Below are positions 37,149 through 48,500 of a DNA stretch of 64,000 nucleotides, piece after piece. The notes under the pieces were generated by a model. The model was not told the DNA's origin. It saw only the letters and a program-made list of their open reading frames with translations, and ran no database searches. The stretch's first letter is position 1. Each line of letters starts with the position of its first letter. Source of the stretch: Notospermus geniculatus (Eukaryota > Nemertea > Pilidiophora > Heteronemertea > Lineidae); contig NMRB01000020.1 of assembly GCA_002633025.1 (NCBI GenBank), positions 630,384 through 694,383 of the forward strand. Reading direction: 5' to 3'. A program made the translations under genes and the position numbers.

Positions 37149-40100
37149 GTAATATAGATTCTCTTGAAAACGGTGGGATTTGGGGTGTAAAGTGTGGGAA
37201 CGACTTGGGATTACGACCTGTCATTTGTCGCATAGCATCACCGACATTTTGCTGAGATGGTAAGCCAGCAGTGTGTACCGCGTTTTCATCACCTGCAATT
37301 TTCCAGTAATAAATTTTGAAATACATGTAGTCGCTGATTCTTATGCAGTTTCTGTAATTTCTCTTCCATCTTACAATTGGTACACAGAAGTAAGTATTTT
37401 CCGTCGTCAGCAACCAAAAGGTTACTAGTAACTGAGTCACTAGACTACGACTGTCAGCAAATACACGGTATTTACACAGATTTATTCCCTGCAAAAAGGG
37501 AGCCAAAGGAGTGTCCTGTGCAATTACTCAGTAAATTTTTTACTTCAATTCCGAAATCAAGGTCCCTACTACTCCTAAAGCAAAGAAGACAACAGAGGTA
37601 TGGAATCAATTCTTTTCTGATTTGAGCTTCTTGCGCTCTGACCGCAAATGAGTAAGCAATCATAACGGCAATGATTGCAGCAGCACTGTTAGCTTCTTTG
37701 CATTGTCCAAAAAGCTCTTCTAAGCTAGTCGGCTTGTCATTATCCTTTTATCTTTTGGAAGCATTTTATAATCATTTTTCATCAGTGCACAGCTTTCCTC
37801 ATACACCTATGCCTTTTCAGGTCAATTAATGTTATCGACTTCGCTTTCTTTTGCAATGCTCTTTCTTGGTGATGACGATTCTCACTTGACGGTCCAAGTG
37901 TTCTTGCTTTCGGCCAATGACTTGCCAACGGGGTCATTGAGAAAGCATTTACGTGCTGTGCTTGTTCTGATCTGTCCTGTGATATTTCTCAGTTATTCTT
38001 TTATACTTTAATTTCGAAACCAAGGTCCCTACTCCTGAACCAAAGAAGACGAAAGAGGTATGGAATCAGTTCTTTTCTGATGTGAGCTTCTTGCGCTCTT
38101 ACGCCGACATCATAACTGGAACGATTGTAGCAGCAGTTTTCTACCTGTGACCAGCTTCTTTGCATTGTCCAAAGCTCTTCTTGTACATGTACTAGACTTG
38201 TCATTATCCTCGCGATTGCACTACCTGCCAAAGAGTTTCTTCATCAGTCACTTGCTTTCTGCCAAGCATCAACGCCTCTTCAGGTCAGCCAATGTTATCG
38301 ACTTCGCTTTCTTTTGCAATGCTCCTTCTTTGTGATAACAACTCTTGACATTGGTGTCCAACGTTTCCTTTCTTTCAGCCAACGGCCTGGCCAGGGGGTC
38401 ATTTACGTGCTGTACTTTAGTCTCTTTTTTTCTTTTCTCATATTCTCGATGTTGAATAGGCAGGACCTCTTCTAACTCTAATTGTCCTTCTACATGTATC
38501 CTCTAAAAACTCTTTTTTATCCCAATAAGAAGTGATGAGTAAGTGACCTGTAAAGCATTCTGTTCTTTTGTGATTTGCTTCATTTGCAAATTTTGCTGTG
38601 TCTTATAAACATCCTGTTTTCTTATTCAAGAGTATATTTTCATGAACTGTTGAGCCTGTCTGCTGCTTTGTAATGATCTTTTTTTGCTTTTTTGAAACTT
38701 AAAGACCCCAACACCAGAACCAGAGAAGACAAAGCAGGTATGGCTTTGCATTGCTTCCAATGTAATACATGTACAATGTACGCAACGACGGTTTAAGTTC
38801 AGTGTCGCCAGTGTACATAAAGGGCTCCGCAGACTGGCGATTTTTCGAGCGATTTTCTAGGCGACCGCCCTTGCGACCACAGAGGCGACTGAACATATTT
38901 TTAGTTTTTTTAGTTTTTGTTGACTCGTTTGCGACAAATGCTTATTTGGAAGGTCAGTGATGTCGTGGATAACATCACTGATCGACCTCGAAGGTAATTA
39001 TTGCAGGCGACGTAGTAGTCGCATCGGTAGTCGCCCCTATTTTAGTCGCCAGTGTGCGGAGCCCTTTAGGAATGCATCTTCTTACAATACAGTGGTACTT
39101 CGACGCAGCTTAGATTTCAAGGCTTTGACACTCGTTATTAAGAGCATTGTAGTTTTTCGTAATCCTGAACCTAGTTTCTCTCTCTCTGAGAATGACGTCT
39201 TTACTTTTCAATTTAGAATTTAACTGTTACTGGAAAAAATACGACCGACAAGGTATGTCCCATCCATATTCCTTATCTGTGACTTTTGGCGATTTTCTTT
39301 ATATTTGAGGCCTATGTATTTCATCCCTTATCATTCAGTTGAAATGGAAAAGTATCAGTTTGGTGTGATTAAATGCAAGTGGCATTAATCACACGAGTAT
39401 ACAATGTATTTTAATTTCAACATTCAATAATACATGTAATATCAAAGCAAAGGTCAATTCTGACATTCACTCAAGTCTTTTCGTTCTCTTAAATTCCGAA
39501 ACGCAGACTCCAGTTCCCGAAGCACACCACACCCAGGTAATGCAAAATCTATGGGCTAAGCTTTCATAGTCGATGACCAGGTCGAATCTGTATGCTTTTT
39601 TCATGCAAGGCTTTCTTGCGGACCGACTGCCAATACGTCTGTGCAGGCGCGTGTCCAGAGGGGGGGTCCGGACCCCCCGCTGCTCGCGCAGGCCATAGAT
39701 TTTTTTACCCATTATTACTTCAAGCGAGCATGAAATACAGGGAGAGGGGCAAGTAGGTGAGGGGTCTAGCGGGTTCTCGAAACTTCGGACCCCTACCCGC
39801 TATGAGTAGGCCTAAGCCCATGAGGTATATCCGTTGTCGGGTGCGGCGGACGCGACCAGGTTCACTCAGTCAAGACATGTTCAAGGCTGAAATGCTGGGA
39901 AATGGCGTCTTCGGTGCGCAGATTTTACAAAATTTCCTACCCGCGAGGGGGACACCCCCTCGCGCTCCCCCTCTGGCTCCATTCTCGACGACCCTCGATC
40001 CCCTGGACCCCCCTCTGCTCGAAATCCTGGACACGCCCCTGCTGTGGCCTGACTGACATAATGCTTTCTACAATGCAAAGCTTTGCTGATGACAGACTGC

Positions 40101-41547
40101 CAACAAGCATGTTATCTGTAGGCTTTTCAAATGCAAGGCTTTTTTGCTGACCGACAAGCAATACGTCGGTGGGTTGAGTGACATCTGCACGCTTTCTGAC
40201 TGAAGCAAGGCCTTTCGGTGGACCGACTGCCGACAAGTATGCGACCTGTGGGACATCTGTTTGCCTTTCTATTGCAAGCTTTCTTGCGGACTGACTACCG
40301 ACACGTCAGTGACCTGTGGGGTATCTAACTGCTTTTCAAATGCAATGCTTTCCTGCAGACCGACCACCAATATACGTCGGTAGCCTGAGTGACATCTGTA
40401 TGCTTTCCGATGCAAGGGTTTTCGGTGGACCAACAAGTCTGTGACCTGTGGGACATCTGTTTGCCTTTCTATTGCAAGGCTTTCTTGCAGGCCTGAGTGA
40501 CATCTAAATTACTTCTTATTGCAACCTGTGCATGCTTTCTTGCATTTTCAACCCGATTTCTTTGTCTTTCACATTGAGTGTATGAAGTGTCCTTTCCTGC
40601 CCTTAAATGACAACCTTGTCCAAGCCTAATGGAAGATGGAGAAGGTGCACAGTGCAGTTTAGACCAAATCACAGCTGTGACTCTACTGATTTCATTGTCC
40701 CTCCTTCGGTTAATTCTCATATTCCAATCAGAAGTAGTCACCTTTTTCCTTTTTTTCAGAAACCTACTGCAAAGCCAAAGGGAAATGACCAAGTACGTAT
40801 CATTAGCAGCCTTTTCTTCAATTTTGAATCGAATGACAAACAAGCCTAACGGAACAACTGTTCGCTGGTGTCTTGGAGGAATTATATAATTCCTATTCCT
40901 ATCTATGAGAAGAGATAAACCTCCATGTAAACCTCTGTACATGTACCTCTATAAGCTGATATTTTTTCACCAAAATTAAGTTCCTGAGATAAATCCCCGT
41001 GAGATAGACTTGCGGTTTTGCACGTAATGATGATAAAGTCTCTTCTTCATTTCGCAGGTGTCGTGTTATACATGTAATGGATTGGCAGCGGATGACTGTG
41101 GAAATCGACAAGAGGCAAAACATGGCAAGTCAAAGTGCGGAGCTGGAAATACCTGCAATGTAAGCAAACTGACCTCATCTCCCCTTGTTCTTTTGCTGCC
41201 CATTTTCCGGCAGAGGCATGAACATCAGGGTGCTCGAAGACAGGCAGCGCAATCTTCTAATATCATTCCTTGCATTTCAGGTGAGGGTGGTAATAAAAGG
41301 TTCAAATGTGACCGTGGAAAGGTACTGTTCGGAGACCAAATGTGGCAACGACATGGATTCGTGTTGGCGCAGCACCACGACACTGACCAAGAGCAAGTTT
41401 GAATACTGTTGTGCAACAAGCAATTGCAACAACGTCAAACATATAACAAAGATTGCAAACCTCAAGTGTAAATCGGCAGCAAGTCACACGTTCGTAGAAA
41501 TATCACTGACCCTCCTAGCTTTAGTTCCTACTTTTTTGGTAATATAG
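36768..41547 (+). CDS. GPI-anchored Ly6/uPAR (three-finger) domain protein with microexon-encoded stalk
   Basis: Nine phase-0 exons: 36768-37148, 37562-37597, 38025-38057, 38705-38737, 39217-39252, 39507-39536, 40760-40792, 41058-41159, 41281-41547 (316 residues if all are used). An in-frame TAA sits nine bases before the ATG, fixing the start. Residues 1-19 form a signal peptide (MLLVLPVFFVLIISEY). Residues 20-127 are Ala/Lys/Thr/Pro-rich with two N-glycosylation sequons. Six microexons add 10-12 residues each. The last two exons encode a Ly6 domain: it opens VSCYTCNG, has ten or eleven cysteines and closes with the hallmark CCATSNCNN. A hydrophobic C-terminus (FVEISLTLLALVPTFLVI) after small residues (KSAAS) predicts a GPI anchor. 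The protein should sit on the outer cell surface; ligand unknown. Exon 1 could instead splice at an earlier GT, but the 37148 donor is the one in phase. Confidence 0.83.
37556..38450. repeat. Tandem duplication of a microexon-plus-intron unit (about 463 bp)
   Basis: Microexon 1 with its following intron (from 37556) and microexon 2 with its intron (from 38018) share long matches, for example CTTTGCATTGTCCAAA and TATCGACTTCGCTTTCTTTT. This is direct evidence that the microexons arose by tandem duplication. Confidence 0.85.
37562..40792 (+). CDS. Six consecutive phase-0 microexons extending the Ly6-like stalk
   Basis: Each has an AG acceptor and a GT donor and a length divisible by three: 37562-37597 (VPTTPKAKKTTE), 38025-38057 (VPTPEPKKTKE), 38705-38737 (TPTPEPEKTKQ), 39217-39252 (NLTVTGKNTTDK), 39507-39536 (TPVPEAHHTQ), 40760-40792 (KPTAKPKGNDQ). 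Five share a TP-x-P core and are clearly paralogous. The fourth brings two N-glycosylation sequons. Four of the six donors begin GTATGG or GTATGT. Because all are symmetric, any subset can be skipped without frameshift. Confidence 0.8.
38819..39066. mobile_element. TIR element, GCGACTAAAAT family, copy 2
   Basis: 248 bp inside the intron between Ly6-like microexons 3 and 4; ends AAGGGCTCCGCAGACTGGCG and inverse. Confidence 0.85.
39545..40530. repeat. Degenerate minisatellite (unit about 60-70 bp) interrupted by a TIR insert
   Basis: Repeats of TTTCTATTGCAAGCTTTCTT and GACCGACTGCCAA-type words with CTGTGGGACATCTG. A 399-bp insert at 39644-40042 with ends CAGGCGCGTGTCCAG and inverse splits the array. 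Lies in the intron between microexons 5 and 6. Confidence 0.7.
41058..41547 (+). CDS. Ly6/uPAR domain and GPI signal exons
   Basis: Exons 41058-41159 and 41281-41547. The first gives loop 1 and part of loop 2 (CYTCNGLAADDC, then SKCGAGNTCN). The second gives the rest (RYCSETKCGNDMDSCW, then KFEYCCATSNCNN) and the hydrophobic tail before TAG. A 121-nt intron splits the domain in loop 2, as often seen in Ly6 genes. The fold is shared with snake three-finger toxins, but the membrane-anchor signal and the stalk mark this as a cell-surface Ly6 protein. Confidence 0.85.
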
Positions 41548-41858
41548 GCCTACCTGAAAGCCTTGTGTTGGTATTGACAACTACCGCTTCGCTGGGACGT
41601 GGAAATCTTACAAGTTTGTGGATGCGAACGAAAGGACAACCGTCCTCTCGCACACTGCAGTCACCAGGCCACAGCGATACCTGTAGGGCGTATGGCTGAA
41701 GGTGGGTGCGCCATAGTGTCTGCACCATGATTACTTCTCTAAATGTACAAGTGTACAGCTTCTTGTGTATTTTTTCAGTTGTCAATGGCAATCTTTTAGT
41801 AGTCTGTCTATACACTGATGTATCTGAAACGATGGCGTTGAGTTCTAAATATTGAGTT

Positions 41859-41864
41859 AATAAA
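41859..41864 (+). promoter_or_regulatory. Candidate polyadenylation signal AATAAA for the Ly6-like gene
   Basis: First canonical hexamer after the stop codon at 41547, giving a 3' UTR of about 330 nt. Confidence 0.5.
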
Positions 41865-41869
41865 GTAGC

Positions 41870-44800
41870 TGGATTTTTCATGTATGAACGAGTCTTTTTA
41901 ATTCATTCACCAAGAGACTTGACTTTCTAGTGCATCTTTCACTTAAAACGAAGCATCTTATGGGTGACGTCAAAAATTCATAAGCTTGCTTATGAATTTT
42001 TGGTGACGTCCACTAGAGCGCCGACAACATTAGGAAGGGTTGCGGAAGCAAATTATGTCATTTTGGCATTCTTTCCGCGTCAATGACTATTGGGCATTTT
42101 GTCCTCTCCCGAAAGTGCAGAAACGCCGGGAAATGTTTAGGGATGATAAAGACAATGAACGTAATATTTCAAGAATATGCGGAAAGATTGCTGATTGAAT
42201 GCGGATTTACTAAATTTGCATTCCGCGTCTTGTCCGCGTCCAAGTGGACGCCACGTTTTAGCGGCGATCGTTGAGGCAAGGAACAGGGAGCCATCATGAC
42301 TGTTTGCTAGCTGAAGAGAACAACAGCAAGAAAGATAAGCCAATCGGAGACGCATTAGGAGACACCTTTTGACCAACTGGGCCAACGTCTCATACTTTTA
42401 TCTCACAGCAGGCATCACTTTTCTTCAATGGAATGCTGAGAAAGATATGGGTTTTTAGATTTTATTTCTATACTGTGTATTAGCAAGTCATAGGAGAGTA
42501 AATCATGACAACGTATAACAAATGTAGGAAATCAGCACAACAAAAAACATATAATCAGTATAAGAAATACCATCCCGTGTTACACTTCTGTCCCTCCACC
42601 GTACAAAAATGCTTTGTTGAACAACTTACCAGCACCGAAGTACTACACAAGATGGGACTCAGCGTTCAAGTTCGAACAGTTTGAATTTTGGCATTTGAAG
42701 TTCAATGCAAATGATCAATGCCTTCGGGGGCCTAAGGAAGAAAATTTCAAACCTTAAAATAGGCGATGGCATTGGTCATGAACTTGAAATGTGATCTGAT
42801 ATGGAAAGTAGGCATTGGCGAAGGTCATGGTTTAATCGGAAGGGCATATGCTGTGGTCATATAACAAAACGCAATTGTCAAGCCCCCTCCCCAGACAAAT
42901 AAATTCAGGCACACTGACGCACACTATAGATAATACTGGTAAAGTAACGGCGAAAGCGACCGATTCCCCTCCACATTTGATCTGGTCCCCTGGTCACTGG
43001 ATGGATGGTGTCAAACCCTAGTACAGATACTGAATACAGATTATACAATACAGAAATTTACTCAATTACTGTATGTACATTCACTTCAGTTTCAAAATAA
43101 AAGACCCTGGCCTTATGCACAGCAGTGTCAGCTGAGAATACGAGGTTCATAAGAAAATTACATCGGTACCAGCTTTTCAACAAATCCAGGATATCAGGGC
43201 AAGCTAAACCATAAAAGCAAAATAGTGTATATGTCAGTAACACATGTATATGAAGGAATATCACAATATAATATACCTCTATAATAGAAAGGGGTAAGGT
43301 ATGAAGATATAGGGGAGGTGCCCCGGTAAATATAATGGATTCAAAAGTGTGAACACGCAGAACTACCAAGAACATCTCCTATCTTGGTACTACCGATGAA
43401 CAAACAACATGGCAATACATAATAAGACCTCTTTCAAAGAAGTGCAGCATAGCAAAGACGTAAAATAGCCAATGGAAGTCGGGTTTTCATTAACTTCCAA
43501 GTCGATATACAGCTAAGTCATTACAGATTACTAATTCTATCTCAACAATAACACTAGAGTCTTTCAAACATCACAACAGATGTTCATTTTGAAACTCAGT
43601 GTAACTCATTATAACTGCTCGGCAATTTCTTACTTGCCATGATCTTATATGAAATACTTCCTTCATGGTCAATCCAGTCAGCGAGAACAATAACCATGAC
43701 AGACACAGCAGTACGCTAAACCATATCAGGACGGAATTCAAAATAATTCTCAGAGAAAATTTCATCAAGAGGAAAAACATTGATTTCAAATGACTTTGAA
43801 AGAACATCAACTGCACTTCACATGCATATTCTGATAATATGATTATTATCACAGTTTTTGACCCACTACCACCTTGGTGTGAAAACTGCGGTTCAAATTA
43901 TCTAGTATACCGGTAACTGTTGTTTCTTGCCTGATGATCAACAGCAAAGAAAGGTTTTAATGACAGTTGCTGATACAACACTACATGTACACCCCACTTG
44001 CCCCAACACAGAATCTTTCCCTCCCAGTTCTGATATGTCTTCAAGTGAGACGTAGGGCAACTTTGTGTTGTCACGGAAACCACAATGGTAACACATTTTT
44101 TAAACACTAATTGGAAGGGGGTCCTAACACTTTAATTACGGATGAAAAAGGTGTCAATCACCATGATCACAGTTTTATTGTGGAACAGACCGGAATTACG
44201 TCACAGATTCTATCACAAGTCTGACTCTTAATAAAACTTACTTACTTAACAATTATTTAAAGAACTAAGGTCAAAGATAGTCCACTAAGACCCAAGAACT
44301 GGACTCTTTCTGAATTGACCACTACCTCCACTCTACATGTATACTAAAGATTTCTAGCAAAGTGCAACGTGAAACCAACCAACAGGCAAAGATAAAAGGA
44401 TGACACCATTGAGAATGAGTCATCGAGTAGAAAAGAGAACGAACTACATTGGTACATGTAGGTATTGATTTTCTATAACACGGAAGCAGTCTATGATCCT
44501 ACAAGAACAGCCAACATGCATGCATTAATTAAACTCTACACTCTTTATTCATAGTTTGATTTACATTTTTAAGCTGATCGGTAGTTTATATCAACTATAA
44601 TCTTCACCATTTTGCCCACATTGTTTTTTGGAGGGAAAGCAGTGCATACGGCAATAAACGTGAATGATGAAACTACAGCAGCTGAAAGAGCACTATGCCT
44701 ACTGACACTATTCATACTGAGGGTATCAGAAAGGCCATGTCAGTTACAAAGACAAGAGCTAGTAGTACATTCACGCACCACAGATGCATATACAGTGTAA

Positions 44801-45589
44801 CACTGTCTTTATGACCTGATACACTAAGTTGAAACTTTTTTGAGGTCCGAACCAGGGGCAAGTTTTTCATTGATACTTCCAGTACCTAATTTTCGTACAA
44901 GCAGAAAGTAATCCCCTCCCAGATTTGCTTGGAAAATAAGACTCTAAGACTAACTGCCTTTTAATTTACGGTATCAGGGATTCACAGTGAAGCACACGAA
45001 CATGAATACAACAATCACCTTTTTTTGTTGTTCAACTATCAACGGGTAACATTTCAATGGAAGCAAATTCTAGAATTGCTACCAATTCTGTCCCTGATAA
45101 GAATGCTCTAATACAATACCAAGAGCACGCAGTCTTAGCAGAAATGTGTCAGCTGAACTTCAGCAATTGGAAGTTTCATTACAACTTCACCTCAATCATT
45201 AATAATACTCCCCATACCAATGATTTGAGAGAATTAAATAGCTGCATGATGGAGGAAAATCAAGGTCAACATAGTTTTTACTAAAGAAAATATATTGTTG
45301 ATTAGATTGAAACAAAATAGATGACCTTCCCATGTTAAATATCATTTAAAAGTATAAGTTTTTTATTTATTTTCATGATCAATTATAGGCATTGTACAGA
45401 TTTTGCAGTCGGAATTTCATCATATTCCCACATCATTCACAGCTAATAAACATAAAACAATATGATTATACTTGCCATTCAGATACCAGGAGTAGAATTC
45501 ATGACACTGATGATAAACAAGTCGACACTGAAGGCTGGAATACAGACAGCCTTATCCTTATGCATGTACCGGTCGGTACCTACAGGACT
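41870..45589. other. No coding sequence seen; may contain the annexin 3' UTR
   Basis: About 3.7 kb between the Ly6-like poly(A) signal and the annexin stop. I found no ORF with protein-like composition or splice structure. Minus-strand AATAAA hexamers occur (for example near 45366 and 44543), so the annexin transcript may end within this stretch. A short palindrome with TGACGTCA-like ends lies near 41960-42012. From 42400 to 45560 there are few of the foldback repeats that fill the rest of the window. Confidence 0.45.
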
Positions 45590-48500
45590 CTAATCTCTGC
45601 CTACGATGCTAATCAGAACATTCTTGTAGTCCCCACTGGTATCACCTTCAATCATTTTCCACAGCGTCTTCTTGTACTTGCTAAGGAATACCTTCTTTAT
45701 GTTCTGCAGATCGATCTGGAAAAAAATCAAATACCAAGATAATATGCAAGTACCGATAATGCAAAAGCATGCGGCACACTGGCCTCCAACTTCGACGTCC
45801 AGAGGCATTTTTTCGACGCCAATGTCACGGACGCCAGAAAAATTCCCAATGTGCTATGAATGGAATCTGGAGAACGCCGCCGGACGCCACTGAACTCCAA
45901 TATCAAACATGTTTGATTTTGAACGCCTATGAACTCCCGAAACAGCCAAGTGTGCTACCAATGGCAGCCAGACTTGGAATCGGCAGCGAGGCTTTGGCCA
46001 ATCAGCTAGCGTCTTGATGTCACATGATTTCAAAATGGCAGCCTCAATGGCCCGAAAAGATGCTACTGAACGCCAAGTTTTGGGCAGCTGTGCTCTCATC
46101 AGGATCCACTGGCAGCCAACTCTGGCATCGAGAGGAGTTCAGTCGAACACTTCTGGACGCCAGATTTGGTGGCCAGTATGCTGCTAGGTAAAGTCTACCA
46201 CGGTCAAAGATCAAATGCCTTGTGTTGGAATTGCAAAATCTGAATACATGTACCGGTAGTAACTGCTGAAATTACCTCAGAACGTGACACAACAATCCGA
46301 ATCAAAGACGAATCATCTGTGCCAGCACCAATCATTGATTTGTACAGACGATCAGCAAAATACTCTGGTCGATTTCTTTGACTCATCACTGAAAAGACAA
46401 CAGGTATGGAGATGAAAACGTTTGTTGTTAGACTATTCTGTATAAATAGGACAGTTCAAGGGAAGCAACATTCAAACTGAGCTTTGTGGGGCAAACATCG
46501 TACTGGTACTTGCATTCTGGCACTACCTTCATCAGTTCAAAAATACATTACCTCCAATATCCACAATCAGATATGTATATTTTTTTGTTCTTACCAAGGG
46601 CCTCAAATCCTCTCTTCAAGTCTGATGACATTTCACGCGATATGGAATTCAAGATGTCTCGCCCACTTATCTGAAAATGGAACAAATTGCTGCCAATATT
46701 GCCTTATTTAGCAAGTTTCAAAGTTAACGCAAATGGTCAACTGCAATTTCTGCCATGAACCTCTCTATTTTCCAAAGAAGCACATTTGTTATAACACTAA
46801 GCAATCAACTTATTACTCCAATCACAGTAGGCGGCCATTTGACTGAACAACAACCGATGAACCAACAGACAAGATTAACACAAACCTTCGTGTACTCCTC
46901 AAAGGTTGCTCTGAGCTGGTAGCAGTGCCTCAATGACATGATTCGCAAGAAAGTTGCTTCGTCTGTGCCAAGCTTCTTCTCCCCAGCCTGGTAAAGTTCC
47001 ATGGCTTCCTGTTTGGCCTTTTCTCTATCAACTACGGACTCTGGGCCCTCTCGGAAAAATCTCTCCCACTCAGCATCAGTCAGTTCTTTACGATTTGCCT
47101 GCAAGAAAATGATAACCGGTACTACACACTTTCTGCTTTGAATTTCTCAAGAACTTGGAAAGAAACATTTGAAAGGATATTCTTCACCTCCATCAACAAG
47201 ACAATATTCCTTGAAAGAGTTTGAATTGTATCTAGTCAATCAAAGGAAAAGTCAAATTCCAACAACCACAGTTGTTGTCCCTGACAGTATGGACCGTATG
47301 CACCAAACGAAGATTATCTTGAACTCAGGTTGAGCCACAACTTTTCAATTGTTCAGGTTTGGCAGGGCATGATGTGACAAAGGAAAAGTTGTGGCTAAAC
47401 CTGAGTTCAAGATAATCTTCGCTTGGTGCATACGGCCCTATAGGAGTTACCGGCAACTTACCTGACAGCAGGAGACTAAAAGCCTCTTGAAATGACCGCT
47501 GGTATCACCTACTATGTCCTTTTCCAGATCACGGTTATAGACTGAAAAATCGAGATATTACACTCACACTCAGTTTGAATACCGGTATTATTCACCAGGC
47601 GAATTCTACGGTTGGCGTATACATCAACCAAATTTCTGTTAGTGTTTCTTCTGATTGTGGGATGAGAACTTATACTTACTCTCTTTGTAACACCTGACAA
47701 TCTCCCTGATTTCTGAATTCGCTCTTGTGCACAAAATTTCTATCAGGCACAGTTCATCTGTCCCAGCACCCTGAATGAGGAAAAGAGCCTAGTAGAAACT
47801 TCGAAGACAATGTTTATGGATTGGATACTTGTTATACCAAAGATTTATACATGTACATGTATGTTTGCCTCATGAATTTTTGGTGATAGGCCTACACATG
47901 ATGTGTGGATGTTCAGTGACCATTCTGACAAGCACCTGGAGATTAAAGCAAACCTTTGGTGCTGGCTAACTACCATTACTCCCTACATTTAATTACCAGA
48001 GACCAAGTTACATGAATTTGCATACTATACTACAGTGTACATATATGTCACTCTTACAGGCCTTTATATTCCCTAATTTGGGCTATTTCTGTTTACGGTG
48101 GTATGGGGCCAAAGGCCCCATCAGAGCGCCGAAGGCGCGATTGGGGGGGGGGGCGAGGGAGCTGTCGCCCCTTATTAGGAATTTTTTGAAAATAGAGGAT
48201 AAAAGTTGCCATTTTCAGGCATCTGAGATGTAAAACAAGACTCAAATTTGGGTGCCCTTAATTTGGGCTCCGACGTTAAACGTCGTTAATTTGGGGGAAT
48301 ATAAAGGCCTGTCTTACAGTACCACAGATATTTTGGTGAAAAACTTAAAAGTCGACGTTTAGTTTCATGCATTTATCAACAATACGCAATTCTATCTGCA
48401 TCTATTGCACATCTTGACTTGTGTTAGTCTTAAACTACAGCCCGTCTAATCTTTCATCACCCAATATCAGAAAGAATATCTCCTTGTCCATTAGACATCA

